A DNA stretch of 64,000 nt from Adiantum capillus-veneris (GCA_014529385.2 CM043970.1:42533779-42597778), one strand, 5' to 3'. Positions 32,815 to 45,069 are shown, counted from the first letter of the stretch. The notes: generated by a model from the sequence alone, not told the origin. Made by a program: numbers and translations.

Positions 32815-33237
32815 GTGCAGGTCATCATGGCAACAACAGTGATTAAACAACCAAGGTACCAGGGGATGGAGTCATTGGCTCCCATTGTGAGCTACATTTT
32901 AGAGGGCGAGTTTCCAGAAGGCTTCACAAAGGCTCAAAAGAGGAGGCTCATTAAGAAGGCGAGTTCGTATTTGTTTTTGGAAGGTTCCCTCTACCAAAGA
33001 GGAAAAGATCAAGTTTGCAGGAGAATACCGACAACCAAGGAGATTCCAGCCATTCTTGAAGGTTTGCATGAGGAAACTTGTGGTGGTCATTTTGCACAGA
33101 AACTCACTGCGAAAAATATTTTGCTTGCCGCGTATGTTTGGCCAAGCTTGCACATTGATGTTCAACATTGGTGTAAAAGCTGCCACAATTGTCAGATTAA
33201 TGGAAACAAGCGTCTGTTACATGGTCACGTCAGTTAG
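32815..33237 (+). pseudogene. TE-4 integrase N-terminal zinc domain
   Basis: GLHEETCGGHF and WPSLHIDVQHWCKSCHNCQ give the H-H-C-C zinc-binding pattern. The frame ends at a stop at 33235-33237, and the continuing sequence (GPFEKWGIHAMGPLP) is in another frame. Confidence 0.85.
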
Positions 33238-34052
33238 TCCTTGCAAATGGTCCGTTTGAAAAATGGGGCATTCATGCTATGGGTCCATTGCCCAGGACTA
33301 AAAATGGAAAATTGTATATCTTGGTGGCCATAGACTACATGACTAGGTGGGTAGAAGCTCAAAGTGTGGCAAGAGTAAATGAGAGGACAGATAGCAAGTT
33401 TGTGTACACTCACATTTATTGCAGATTTGGCAAACCTTTGGAGATTGTTTCTGATAATGGTCCAGGATTTAGGAAGGTCTTACTCACAGAAGTTTGTGAT
33501 GAGCTTCACATTCTACATCGGCATAGCACACCCTATTATCCTCAATCAAATGGTTTGGTAGAGAAGGCTAATGCCATCATTGCAGGAATCATCCGAAAGA
33601 TGATAAAGAACAAGACAAAGGTATGGGATGACTTCTTGGATGGAGCATTGTGGGCCTATCGAACTACCTACAAGGAAGCAATAGAGTTCACACCCTTCCA
33701 CCTAGTCTATGGTCAAGAAGCTTTGCAACCCATCGAGCTCAACATCCCAACGATGCGACTTCATGGAAAGGTGGCACAAGGCGAAGAAGCAGCATGGGAA
33801 GATCGACTTCTCACCCTCGCAGAACTAGAATGGAAACGGGAGGCGGCTTATGAGTGCTATAAAAGAAAGGCTACGCAAATAAAGGACAAGCTTGACAAAA
33901 AGGTGAAAGACAAAGGGATCAAGGAAGGATATTTGGTGCTAAGGTACGATAATCGCCTTGACAATCACTTTGATGTGAAGTTCAATACTAGATGGCAGGG
34001 TCCCTACATTGTAAAGAAGGCCTACTGTTCACGCTACTATCAACTCATGTAG
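33238..34052 (+). pseudogene. TE-4 integrase catalytic core and C-terminal part
   Basis: The D-D-E core is complete: VAIDYMTRWVEA, IVSDNGPGFRK, and PQSNGLVEKANAII. Then ALWAYRTTYKEA, FHLVYGQEALQPIE, and a C-terminal part with GYLVLRYDNRLDNHFDVKF and RWQGPYIVKKA. A TAG at 34050-34052 and later frameshifts end the protein; KPYLRRVLPEDLQEQQ just after it is the original tail. The enzyme inserts element DNA. Confidence 0.92.
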
Positions 34053-34285
34053 TTTGGATGGCAAGGAGCACCCCAAGAAGGTGAATGGGTATCCATTAAA
34101 CCTTACTTAAGACGAGTTCTACCAGAGGATCTACAAGAGCAACAAACGGCTACAATACCATGTAAGTCTTTGAGCTTCGTACTACAAGATTAAGATTCGA
34201 TTAAGGCACCAAATATCACGAAGGATCAAAAAACACTCTCATTGGAAGGTATGTCTTTTGATGGTACATGAATGTACCATCATCT

Positions 34286-34299
34286 AAGGGAGGGCTAAA
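34286..34299 (+). promoter_or_regulatory. TE-4 polypurine tract
   Basis: AAGGGAGGGCTAAA lies directly before the 3' LTR start TGATAGCC; it nearly equals that of TE-2. Confidence 0.85.
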
Positions 34300-36774
34300 T
34301 GATAGCCATTTTCTCGACTCTCATAAAATGTTTTAAGAAGCCACTTCACCCCAAAGAAACACCCTAGCACAATGACTAGGTTCTCTTTTTCATTGTAAAT
34401 AGTGTGCATGCATTTAGGGTTTTTATCACATTTGTTTTATCAAATCATTGACCGATTCATTGGGCTAGGAGACAAAAAAATAAATTTATAATATTACGGT
34501 CCTCTTTACGTGTAAATATTTTCTATCAAATAAAGGACCTAAGTATAAGGGTTTTATTCAACTTTTTTGTATTTATAAAAATATTCCTAAGTGTGCATTT
34601 TTTCTAAATCTTTTTACCTAAGTATAAGGGTTTTATTCAACTTTTTTGTTTTATAAATATTCCTAAGTGTGCATTTTTTCTAAATCTTTTTGCATCCTTT
34701 CATGGCATGAAATATTTCTATGTTAGTGTGTACATACCCCATAAGATTTATTTTTACAAAATAAACCTATGCATTTCATCCCGCACCCTCCTGGAAGTCA
34801 CAATTTGTTTCTACATTGACACTCACTTTCACTAGATATTTTCTCGCTTGCATATTTTTCTCTTTCACCCAAAAACAAAATAAAATACTCCTATCATGAT
34901 ATTCCTTCATGGGTCCTGCACATATTTTTTTCCATACACCATGTGCTCATAAACACAAGGGCTAGGAAAAATCCAAGCACTAGGTCTATCATGTGCAATT
35001 GTTTTTGTTCTTCAAAATTCATCATCCATGCATGTGGCAAGGGCCACTTGGATTCCTTAGGTCATGGCATGGCTCATGGGGGGCTCGCCTTTGGATGTAT
35101 AAGGATACTTCAACCAAAAAGGATCCCACATAAACACCTTTGCAGTCCCACAATACACACTTTTTGGGCGAATTTTGGCACCCTTCTATCATCATAATCA
35201 GCAAAAGTTATCAACATACAAAATGCAGCTTGTGAGCTGAATTTATTTACATAAATATTTCAGCATTTTTGGAGAAAAGCACAAACTTTGGTGAATTGTT
35301 TGGTGCGACCAAGTCTGCCCACTCTATGCACACAAGGATCCTCTCACTCTTCTCTCACATTTTTGCACTCCCACCCACATACACACTCATCCCTCTCCAT
35401 CATCCTTTTAAACGTACAGATTTCCATGCCCTCTCACCTTCTTTACCATCTCTCCTTCCCCTCTTACCACCATAGCCTTCTACATACACATATGCTCTCA
35501 TACCCCTCTACACTACCCCCAAATTACAATTTCATGTTAACTCCTCTAAAAGGCATGAATTTTTAGCACTTTATCCTTGCATAACCTCTGCAAATCAGAG
35601 GTTTTTCATCAATAATCCTCATCTTCATCGTGGAGATCAACCGTGAAGGCGGTGCAAGAAGTAGAAGTAGAAGAAGAAGAAGAACCGGCGATCATTTTCA
35701 TAAGGGTGAGTCCATAATTCTTAGAGGTTTCATCAATCTCAAGAGCTCATCCACCTCATTTACCCTTGGTTCCTCGACAATCCAGTCATCATCACTTTTG
35801 TAAATATGCCACTAACATTTTCTAGTGATCACTAACGACTAACCCTTCTTGTAAATTGCACCATCTACTATCTACTAGAGTAGGCACCTCCAAGTTACTC
35901 ATCTCACTCTCAATAATTCTCCCCCTTGAGCCCACATCCATGTGGCTTAAGGGATAAGGAAGACCCACTTCCTTTTAAAAAAATCAAAATATCTTGTTTT
36001 GTCAATAAAATTGATAGAACTAATCCTACTCAAAGCTTCCAAAAACCTATAAATAGAACCCATCTCTCCTTGTAAAAGGCATCTCTACACCATTGCACAC
36101 TAGATTGAGCGTAGCACATGCCAGCTCTGTCTTGGTTGTAAGGAGAGAAAAAGATTTCTATACACCATCACTTTGGTGCAAAGAAAAGCTTGAGCTAGTT
36201 GAGTGAGTGCGAGTAGAAGATATTCTTTCTACCATTGTTGTATCTACGCCAACATCAATGAATTGGTAGTTTTGGGTGCAATTTCATGTCCAAAGGCTCA
36301 CGATTCTCCTCGAATTTGGCTTGACAAACTCATTCAGATTCATAAGGTGACTTGTTTCATTGAAGGTTGTTGTTTTGTTGCTTGTCCTTGTGATTCATTG
36401 GCTATTGTTGGTTGGCTACCATTGTAAAAGGGTGGATGGTGAGAGGGCTCCCATAACCCTAAGACAATGTGCTAGTGATGCTATAACCAAATCTTGTCAC
36501 TTGAATCTGCAAGCTCTAGGTGCCTTCTTGTGAAAATCATAAGTTGAAGCTAAGTGTAAAGTCCTTACTTGATTTTGGGTTGCTCTAACGATTCTCCTTT
36601 TTTTGCTTCCTAGTTTGCTTTTAAACTAGGTGGTGCCCCTTGTGAAGTTGGGTTTTGGATGTGGGTTTGTTGTTTTGTTGTGCTTGTGGTTGCCCCAGCC
36701 CCAATTGAGCAGCACGAGAGCCTTGAGGGGTGTTTAGAGGTCGCCTCTCTTGTTGCCCGCCCCGGACCGCCTCA
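34300..36774 (+). repeat. TE-4 3' LTR
   Basis: This 2475-bp repeat pairs with the split 5' LTR. The TATA box is at 36049-36057 (TATAAATAG). A 79-bp tandem duplication at about 34541-34698 is present only here. Long LTRs of this size are unusual but known in plant gypsy elements. Confidence 0.9.
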
Positions 36775-37830
36775 ACGTGTATGATGTCTTTTGTGGCAGA
36801 ATGAAGTGACTTTTATTCCACAGACTCTTTATCACTCAAGCAACTCTCAACAACTTTCAAAATTCAATTTGAATACTTTTGAGCAAGATATGATCAATTT
36901 AAGCCTAAATCTTGCCCAATTTTGTCTTTTGGCACTTTTTAGCCCAAATGAGCTCCAAATGCAATGAAATTTTGGCTAGGGACTTCTTTTATGCTCTAGG
37001 ACACTAGGGTATACTCACATGTATGATTTGACCTAAATCATGCCCCTAAGACATCATACACGTATGATGTCTTTTGGCTTAGATTTCACTGATATTTCTA
37101 CCTGAGGTACATGGTTAGAAAGTGCTTCAACTACTCATTCAACTAGTGGCAAAGAAGAAACCATATTAGTTTTCAACAAATGCAGCAAATTGGTAAAATT
37201 CAGATGCCCAAAACATGCATACCAAAGCTTTGCATCTAAAATAGCCTTTCAATCCACAACAAAATTTGAAAAAAGGGTTTCCACACTTTTCATACAAAAT
37301 GGGCTTATACAACCCACACAAAATTTTAGATGCAATAATTACCTAAATTGAGATCATAAAGTGTGCATCTGTCATCCAAAAATGTGACATCAAGACCAAG
37401 TCCATAGATGGATCTAGGCAAAGTGAATGCTTGTATTGGCCATAACTTGCACAAAAAGTGTTCAAATTCAATTTTGAAACTTGCTGTGAGCTACCAGTGT
37501 AATGAGGAACTTCTGGAGTGAATTTCACTTCAAACTGACCAGTTAGACATCATACGTGTATGATGTCTAAAGGGCACTTTTAGGGACGAACGTTGACATT
37601 TGAGCATACCAAGATGTTTAGCATCACAAGACAATCATACATACCATATTTCATCCAATTCTAAGCACATAGACATCATATGCGTATGATGTCTCAAGGC
37701 CAGATATGACAGTTCAATTGCATTTTTGACCACATAGAGGGTTGGGAAATGATGTGTTAAGATTGCTTGCAAAATTTTAACTCATTTGGTCACCTACTTT
37801 TGTATTTAAAGAGATTTTTGCAGATACAAG
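36775..37830 (-). repeat. TE-1 leader relic with A/T-type palindromes
   Basis: The leader of TE-1 resumes after TE-4. Palindromes occur at 37049-37072, 37545-37568 and 37671-37694, with a half at 36775-36789 next to the TE-4 LTR. They read AGACATCATACG plus reverse complement, so the eighth and seventeenth bases differ from TE-5 (A..T instead of C..G) while pairing is kept. No gene is seen here; ORF 37343-37528 lacks any motif. Confidence 0.82.
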
Positions 37831-37839
37831 AAGGTAAAG

Positions 37840-38560
37840 GTGAAAAGTGGTGATTTTGAGCAATTTTGGCATCCAAAATTTGTTGTGATCACATATTCTT
37901 GTTTGGTTAAGAGTCAACCTTTACCACATTCATTTTGGCTTAAGGTTTTCATGTGTGCTGCCTATGTACTCAACACGTCTCCTACTAGACCTTTGCAGTC
38001 TAAGACTCCTTATAAGGCATGGCATGGTCACATGCGTGGTTTTGGTTATTTAGCCTATGCTTTACTGTCGCAAATGCAATGCAAAAAAATGGATGATAAG
38101 GCTTCCAAATGCATTTTTTGTTGATTATAGTCCTAAAAGAAAAGGTTATAAGCTATACCATCTACAAACAAAGTGTATCTTGGATTCACAAGCTTGTTGT
38201 ATGTGTGAAAGATTCTATTCATCCTTTGTTATCATGTACCACAAATAGTAATATAAGCTCACATGACATTTATGACACTTTGCTGCCTCTTTCACTAATG
38301 GTGGAAACTTGAATTGATGTAAGCTCACATGAAATTTATGACTTTGTTGCCTCTTTTTTATGGTGAAAATTTAAATATAAGATCCAATGAAGCAAATGTA
38401 CAGCCTATGGGGGTTTCAAAAAATATTACAGATCAGTCTATTACTGATCCAAATGTACATTATGTACTCGATGTGGAAAGGGTTGAGAATGAAGAGGCTA
38501 GGTGTATGCCAAAATGGTTGGTGCATCCACCCATTCCATGCTTCATTTGACAACCATAAG
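37840..38560 (+). pseudogene. Ty1/copia integrase relic
   Basis: 37840-38124 reads LPHSFWLKVFMCAAYVLNTSP, TPYKAWHG and KKMDDKASKCIF, the copia integrase C-terminal region (compare LPHHFWAEAV..MNRTPT in TE-3); the shifted frame at 38110 onward gives YSPKRKGYKLYHLQTK. Further right only fragments remain (PNVHYVLDVERVE). No LTR is attached. Confidence 0.82.
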
Positions 38561-38879
38561 CCTGTATACCAAGAGCTACTCCCCTTGAAGCAATAGCCCA
38601 TGCACTTGTGATACCAAAGATATCCCACTTCTATCAGACACATAAAATTGCAAGCCATCATATGAAAAAAAGTCATTCTCAAAATTGTGAATATCAGCAT
38701 GATACCCCCCAACATATCTATTATATACCTCATTATAAAAGAGAGAGACCATATAATGAATTGGCTACCACGCTCATAACAATCCTATCAAATCACTTCA
38801 TCTCCCACAAGCTATTGGCATGAAAATCACAAACACATGATAATAATGCATCAAAATACTCTTTAAAGGTACCCAATAC

Positions 38880-39505
38880 TCAATCATAGTCATCAGCCTT
38901 GCAACATATTTCTTCAACCTATAGCCATTCACAAGTGCTTTATATGGGTACTATCCAAGTTAGCAAGTTGATAGGTGCCATTTGGAAACCTGTTTAAGAC
39001 CAAGAAAGGACCTTGCCACTTGATTTGAAACTTCTTTGAAAAGTGCTATCAAACTTACTACTGTAAGAAGCACCATGTCCCCCTTCTTGATGTCTTTGTC
39101 CTTCACCTTCTCATTTGCCTTTGCTTGATTGTTCTTCAAGACCTACTCATATAATGCTCAAAAGCTAGCAACATGTGTAATTGTACACATTGCAAATATA
39201 GAACAATCTCCTTCAGTGCATCATTAGGCTCATCTTAAATCTTTAGCAGCAGCTTCAAAGCTGGTATCTCCGCCTTAATAGGAAGTAAAGCCTCTTTCCC
39301 GAAAACTAGGTGGAAGGGAGAGAAACCAGTACCATAGAGCACAAGTTATCTCTAAATCCCACGTCTTCACATTATTTGTTGTCATCTTTGTAAGCATACT
39401 TCTGAATTCTCCATTAAAACTTTCATTCATACCATTACATTGGGGATAATATGGAGTAGTAAACTTGTGACGCACATGAAGCTTCTCAAATAGATAATTC
39501 ACCAA
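38880..39505 (-). pseudogene. Ty3/gypsy integrase relic
   Basis: On the minus strand 39275-39505 reads FTTPYYPQCNGMNESFNGEFRS followed by MLTKMT, including the catalytic Glu block of a gypsy integrase. Lower down 38880-39010 reads FPNGTYQLANLDS and VNGYRLKKY, typical of the polyprotein C-terminus. Many stops interrupt it. Confidence 0.75.
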
Positions 39506-39549
39506 AACTACATTCCAAAATTGGTTTGTACATTATAATTTTTTGGTTA

Positions 39550-39610
39550 TGCCTCGGATATGCCCTTTGGGCTAACCAATGTGCCTGCAACTTTCATGAT
39601 GTTGGTGCAG
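39550..39610 (+). pseudogene. Tiny gypsy RT fragment
   Basis: MPFGLTNVPATF, the conserved RT block, is readable on the plus strand and nothing else of the domain is present; it is fused directly to the minus-strand integrase relic, showing rearrangement. Confidence 0.7.
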
Positions 39611-40119
39611 CCCAAGTGTGTTGACCCTAGTAGATGGCACAAGCAGTGATGTGTATGCTTATAGGTGCATGGCAGAGGGCTAGAACCAATGGGAAGAACC
39701 TGGGCAGTGCCACGTGGTCGGCATGTGAATCCACATGGGGTAGTGCATGGTAGAAATGGAGATTATAGGTGTCATTTCTTCCCCCATTTTCCCCTTCTCA
39801 TCTTTGCTATATGTCCCAAGAATATGGTGTCGGTGTAGAGATGTGTGTGCCTCCTCGGGCCTGTGTGAGTGTGTGTGAGAGAAAGAGAGAATGGTGTGTG
39901 TCGTGTGAAGTCTGTAAATCAGAAAAAGCGATATGGTCTACTATCAGTTAATGGTGTCAATCATGTGTGCATATGGTCATGTGCAGACGGTGATCTATAT
40001 GCAAATTGTGTAATTTGAAGGTGAACGCTAGGGAACTGGGGTGCATTGATTATATTGGGCTATAGAGAGTCAAATGTGATGTGTATTGGGTGTGTTCCCC
40101 TTTCCCCCTATCCATGTTC
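39611..40119. other. Possible diverged LTR, no gene
   Basis: About 500 bp ending just before a PBS-like site at 40120. The position suggests the end of an old LTR, but a partner copy was not found in the window. The only frame, 39769-39951, is low-complexity. Confidence 0.35.
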
Positions 40120-40137
40120 TGGTGCCCCCACGTAGGA
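40120..40137 (+). promoter_or_regulatory. PBS-like site of an old element
   Basis: TGGTGCCCCCACGTAGGA nearly equals the PBS of TE-4 and TE-2, in plus orientation, and is followed by a gag-like fragment. Confidence 0.6.
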
Positions 40138-40420
40138 TTGGTTTAATGCTCCTATTCAAAGTTTGAAATGGTGTTTGAAGATGACAAGTGATTGACGGAT
40201 GGTCAAGTTTGAAGCTGATGGGCGGTTGGTGGATGGTCAAAGATTGTTTGGTGGGCGGATTCAAAGCTAGCAAAGATTATGGAGCCAAGTTTTGGTCCCA
40301 TACTTACAAGTGTTGCAGACCCTAAAGATTGGTTAGTTATGGATGCTATCGATGCATATGTTGACGGATGCAAAAAGGTTTTAGACGACGCCGCTATTGA
40401 TGCGCAAACGTACAAAGATA

Positions 40421-40525
40421 TGGTTTGATGATCTAAAGTGCAATTATCAAGGCTCATGGCAGGAACTTCAAGCTCAATTTTTAAAGCGGTTTCAAAAGTT
40501 CATTACTCCGGTGGAGGCTCGTGCA
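40421..40525 (+). pseudogene. Gag fragment of an old gypsy element
   Basis: The plus-strand reading WFDDLKCNYQGSWQELQAQF then LKRFQKFITP has the W-x-x-L...SW..L...F spacing of plant retrotransposon gag. Flanks are full of stops. Confidence 0.55.
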
Positions 40526-40681
40526 AAGCCTGTTGGAAGTAATTAGAGGTTTCTACTAGAGTTAAAGGTAGCCAGTACCTAAAGTTGTCAAAGTTTCTCG
40601 AGTGTAAGAAAAGATTGAGTACGGTGAAATTAACTGTGAAGACATGGTCTATCTAGCCAAGGTGAAGAGCAAAAAGTTGAA

Positions 40682-41888
40682 GTGGAAGCTGGAGTTGGGC
40701 TTTTGAAAGCCTGCACATTATGTGTGTGTGAAGGTAGGAGTGCATCCCATGATTCAACCAAAAGTGGTGCCAGTTGTTTGAAGTGCAAAGCCTGTGAAGG
40801 TAAGTCCAATGGTCAATTATGTTCCTTGGAGTTTGTAGTTCATGATGTGCATGTGGGAGTGGTGGGTGAGCTTGCCAACGAGGATAAGCCTCTTGTTGAA
40901 AAGAGTTCGTGTGCAAAAGAGGTAGCAAATATTGCATTTTTGGAGAGGATTGAAGATTTAAAGCTTGTTCTTGTGGAAAGTTTGTATGAAATGGTAGCAG
41001 AGTGAAATCAAGTGGCAGATATCAAGAGTTTGGAAATGAATGAAGAAAGGGTGCAAAGTCATGGAGATGCTCAAGATTTTGTGGAGTAGCAAGCAAATGA
41101 AAATGCAGATATGAAATTGATATGTGGTATTGATGCAGATGAAGGTACAAGCTTGAGCTTTTGGGAAACGATCAAGGAAGATAGAGTGAATGAGTCCACA
41201 TCCTATTGCTAGGAGACAAGTCTGATGAGTCACTGCTGGTAAAGATAAAGTTGCCTTATTCTGTGTCTAATGATATGCTGATAGCCAATGTTCAAGAAGA
41301 GCAGGTTGTAGTGCTGAAGCTTGTCAAAGAGGATATGCTATCAAAGAGGGCATGCCGTGCTATGTTGGTGACCATGCTGATGGGAGTTGCAGTGTCAAGT
41401 GCTGTTGCAATGCAAATGGTTTGGAGTTTAGTGGTGAAGGGAAAGGCTGAGTCTATGGATAGACAAGTTGGCCTACCAAGTCGACAGGAGGATGATGCTG
41501 AAGCAGAAACCAAAGGGGTTGCACATATTTTTTATTCTCATGTCGGGAGGATGATGCTGAAGCAGAAACCAAAGGGGTTGCACATATTTTTTATTCTCAT
41601 GTTGTACTAGATGTTGGCCAAAGGGAAGATCAATTGAAGTTACGGATGGATTGCCATCACGGTTCTATGGAAACGGGTTCTTTGGACCAAGTATGCTTTG
41701 AAAATGAGTATGATTGGGGCTTTGATGATGCCAAGGCTTCTATGGATGAAGGCATGCAAGTGTTGGTTGGTAAGGCTTTGACCAAGATACACGTGATTCA
41801 AGGGTTAGCCTCTCTAAAAGAGGAAACTCCGCTGGTGGATGAGCAGTGTACCAAGATTATTCCGATAGGGACCGATAGGGACCAATAG
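40682..41888 (+). pseudogene. Unrecognised coding relic in the same old element
   Basis: Three open pieces in succession (40682-41005, 41206-41610, 41634-41888) with balanced amino-acid composition (for example ASCLKCKACEGKSNG; DWGFDDAKASMDEGMQVL) but no known domain. The place after a gag fragment and before a purine-rich tract near 41868-41894 (GATAGGGACC repeats, AATAGGGAGGAG) resembles ORF2 of TE-2. No sequence similarity between the two was noticed. Confidence 0.4.
41491..41608 (+). repeat. 59-bp tandem duplication
   Basis: GATGATGCTGAAGCAGAAAC and following bases to TTTATTCTCATGT are repeated almost exactly with a 59-bp period, shifting the reading frame in the relic ORF. Confidence 0.9.
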
Positions 41889-41894
41889 GGAGGA

Positions 41895-42507
<613 letters not shown>

Positions 42508-42779
42508 CATGTCTTGAAGGACCTAAACACATTTGGCAATCCCACTGTGTTATAGCTTTGTTAGGTTACAATATTTGGGGTTGTATTGGAGAGAGCCTAG
42601 ACATGAGGAATAGTGAGCAGTAAATAGAAGCTTGTTGTACTGGTTATTTTTTGTGCCTGATGTACATGGTTATCATTTTGTGTGTTGAGTTGGTGATGAT
42701 TCATTTCAGAGAGACCTAGAAGAGTATCTAGAGTCTATTATACAAGGCTCAAGCCCAAGCACAAAATGTAAATCCCTTT

Positions 42780-44060
42780 CATTGTGATCAAACCATAGAT
42801 GAAGAAGGAGAACAGGATGTTTCTAAAGTGCAACTAGAGGATCTGCGAGGGGAGAGTTCAAGAGCAGAAGATGGAAGGCAAGTGAGGAAATTTGTAGGAT
42901 CTCTACTCTTGACAACAGGATTTGTAAGAAGCATCTACCAAGCAAAGAACTAGGATAGTACCTCAACCTATCCATATGTCCCAACCACCTCCTAACCCCA
43001 AGGTTAAAGTAGCAAAATTCAAAGTCAAGTGAAGATGCAAATTTTCATGTGGCTCAGTCTGAAACTAAATGGCAAGCAAGTGGATATCAGGTCATTTTTG
43101 GTGATCCAATAAAACTTCAGCAGTTTGCAGTAACATTGGAAGCTAAAGCTATGAGCTGGTTTAGCCAGTATAGTATTGCACACTTTGCAGCTTATGCTGC
43201 ACGCATAGAGGCATTTTTACAGAGGTTTAGAAAGGAGAAAACTCCAACAGATGTATTGAAGAAAATCAGACACGACAGGCAAGGAAATATATTCTTGGAA
43301 GATTATGCTCAGAGATTCAAAAATTTGGTAGAAAGATTATAGGGTAATGAGAGACGACATACGAAATGTTAGCAGGTTACTTTTTAAAAGGTTTGAGAAA
43401 GGGATTGAAGAATGATGTGGCCAGTATTGACATTGTAGGTGGTTTCAACAATTTGGTCACAATTGTAGCAAGAGTTGAAAAAAGTCTTGGTATGACCACA
43501 ACAAAAACCAAAAGCAAGAATAGCTCTGATTCAGAAGTTGAATCAGATGTTGAGTTTGAAATTGATGAAGACAGTGATTCAAAGGAGTCATCTAAAAGTG
43601 AGGCTAAAAGAAGCAAGGGGAAGAAGAAGAAGAAGCATAGTGATAAGAAGAAGAAGGATAAGGAGAAGATCTAATTGCCAAGTTGAAGAAGATTGGGTAT
43701 TTTGTAGTATCTCAAAAGGAAAAGCAGTATTGCCATATTTGTGAAAGGGAAAGGCATAATATGGTATAATCCCAATAACATGGGTAGACCAAGTACCAAT
43801 GAAGGTAGAGGAAGGAATGATGATACAACAAATCAAGTGGCTCCATTCAGGGGAAGACCACCATTTCAAAGACCTCCAAGACCTTGTAGAAATCAAGACA
43901 ATAATGAGAGAAGACCACCAGGTGTAATGCCATGTGTTTATTGTGGTGCACTAGATTATTGGGTTGGTCTGAATTGTTCTTTGTGGGTAAAGCATAGAGA
44001 GGAAAGAGGAATGCCATTGGTAATATACAATCAGGATAACTAGCAAGCTAACCCACATCT
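42780..44060 (+). pseudogene. Gag relic of another gypsy element
   Basis: Fragments 43049-43342 and 43366-43674 read MSWFSQYSIAHFA, then LEDYAQRFKNLVERL and AGYFLKGLRKGLKNDVASID, the centre and end of a plant gag, followed by a Lys/Ser/Asp-rich tail. A worn zinc knuckle CVYCGALDYWVGLNC (His lost) lies near 43930-43980. Frames change at least twice. Confidence 0.7.
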
Positions 44061-44559
44061 ATAGCAGCAAAATCAGCCACAGGCTCAAGCAAATGTGATC
44101 ATAATTGACATAATTGAACAACAAGCACCAAAGGAGTTATTTGAACAAAACTTGGAGTAGCAAACTAAAGAGTATTGTGATGAGTGGGAATGTGATTGTA
44201 ACCAATGTTGGGAAAGTCAAGTGATAGATGTAATGGTTGTCACTAGGTCTAAGGCTAAGGGACCTATTGATTGGAAAGAGCAAAGATGAGTCAGGGACCA
44301 AGTTCAAAAGCACGTTCAGAAGGAGCAAAAGAATCATATTGTGGATGACATTACTTCAGACATTCAGGATCAATTTCGATAGCACTATGAAATACCCTTA
44401 ATGAAAAATGATGACAAGGATTCGTTTGAGGTATTACTTAGCTCTCCATTGCAATTGTCCTTAGATCAGTTATTATGTATGGTTCTAGCCTGCAAAGAAA
44501 TATTGCTGAATAGATTGTTGTCAAGGGAGTATCCAATTCATACGAGTCACACAGTTGAG

Positions 44560-45018
44560 CCAGTAGAACAATGTTGATCTAGTAGATGTGGACTTTGTAG
44601 TTCCAGTCAGGGCACTTTGTTTGAATGGAGGATCTGGAGTCAACATGTTGGGTGAGTCTATATCCATAAGATGAAGTTGGGAAAATTGGAGCCAGCACCA
44701 TTTCAAGTGAAGATGGTAGATCAAAGGAGACTTCAACCTTCACGAATTTTGAGGGAGCAATCTATTCAAATTGTAGGTATCTAATTCCAAGTGAATTGTC
44801 ATGTTTGGAAGATGGAGAAGGGTGATATCTCCTATGATATGTTATTGGGGAGGCCTTGGTTCAGGGTGAAAATGAAGTTTGTTTTAAAGAAAGGGAAGCA
44901 GGTAGTTGCAATCCCTATGAAGGGGAGAAAGAACATTCCTGATAAGGAAATACCATTGTATGCTCAAACAAATAATATGGCAGAAGAAATAGAAGATGAT
45001 GAGGAAGAAGCATTTTGA
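44560..45018 (+). pseudogene. Gypsy aspartic protease relic
   Basis: It reads ALCLNGGSGVNMLGESI (active-site block, D-G-G changed to N-G-G), then PAPFQVKMVDQRRLQ in other frames and 44791-45018 with SYDMLLGRPWFRVKMKFVL. Frameshifts and stops throughout. Confidence 0.72.
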
Positions 45019-45069
45019 AGAGCTAATCCAACCATTGTACCAGTATTTGAAGTAGATGTTGAAGGCATC

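Larger units (their letters stand above)
14307..36774 (+). mobile_element. TE-4: Tat-like Ty3/gypsy retrotransposon, interrupted by TE-5
   Basis: The LTRs (14307-16419 plus 27797-28136, and 34300-36774) start TGATAGCC and end CGCCTCA. Between them, in order on the plus strand: PBS, two small ORFs, gag, protease, RT, RNase H, a second RNase H, integrase, PPT. The Ty3/gypsy domain order and the second RNase H with NNEAEY are features of the plant Tat lineage. The element went into a leader palindrome of TE-1: CTTCAT lies on the left and ACGTGTATGATGTCT on the right. The target duplication is not exact (ATATGT versus ACGTGT). All coding domains carry frameshifts or stops. Confidence 0.9.
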
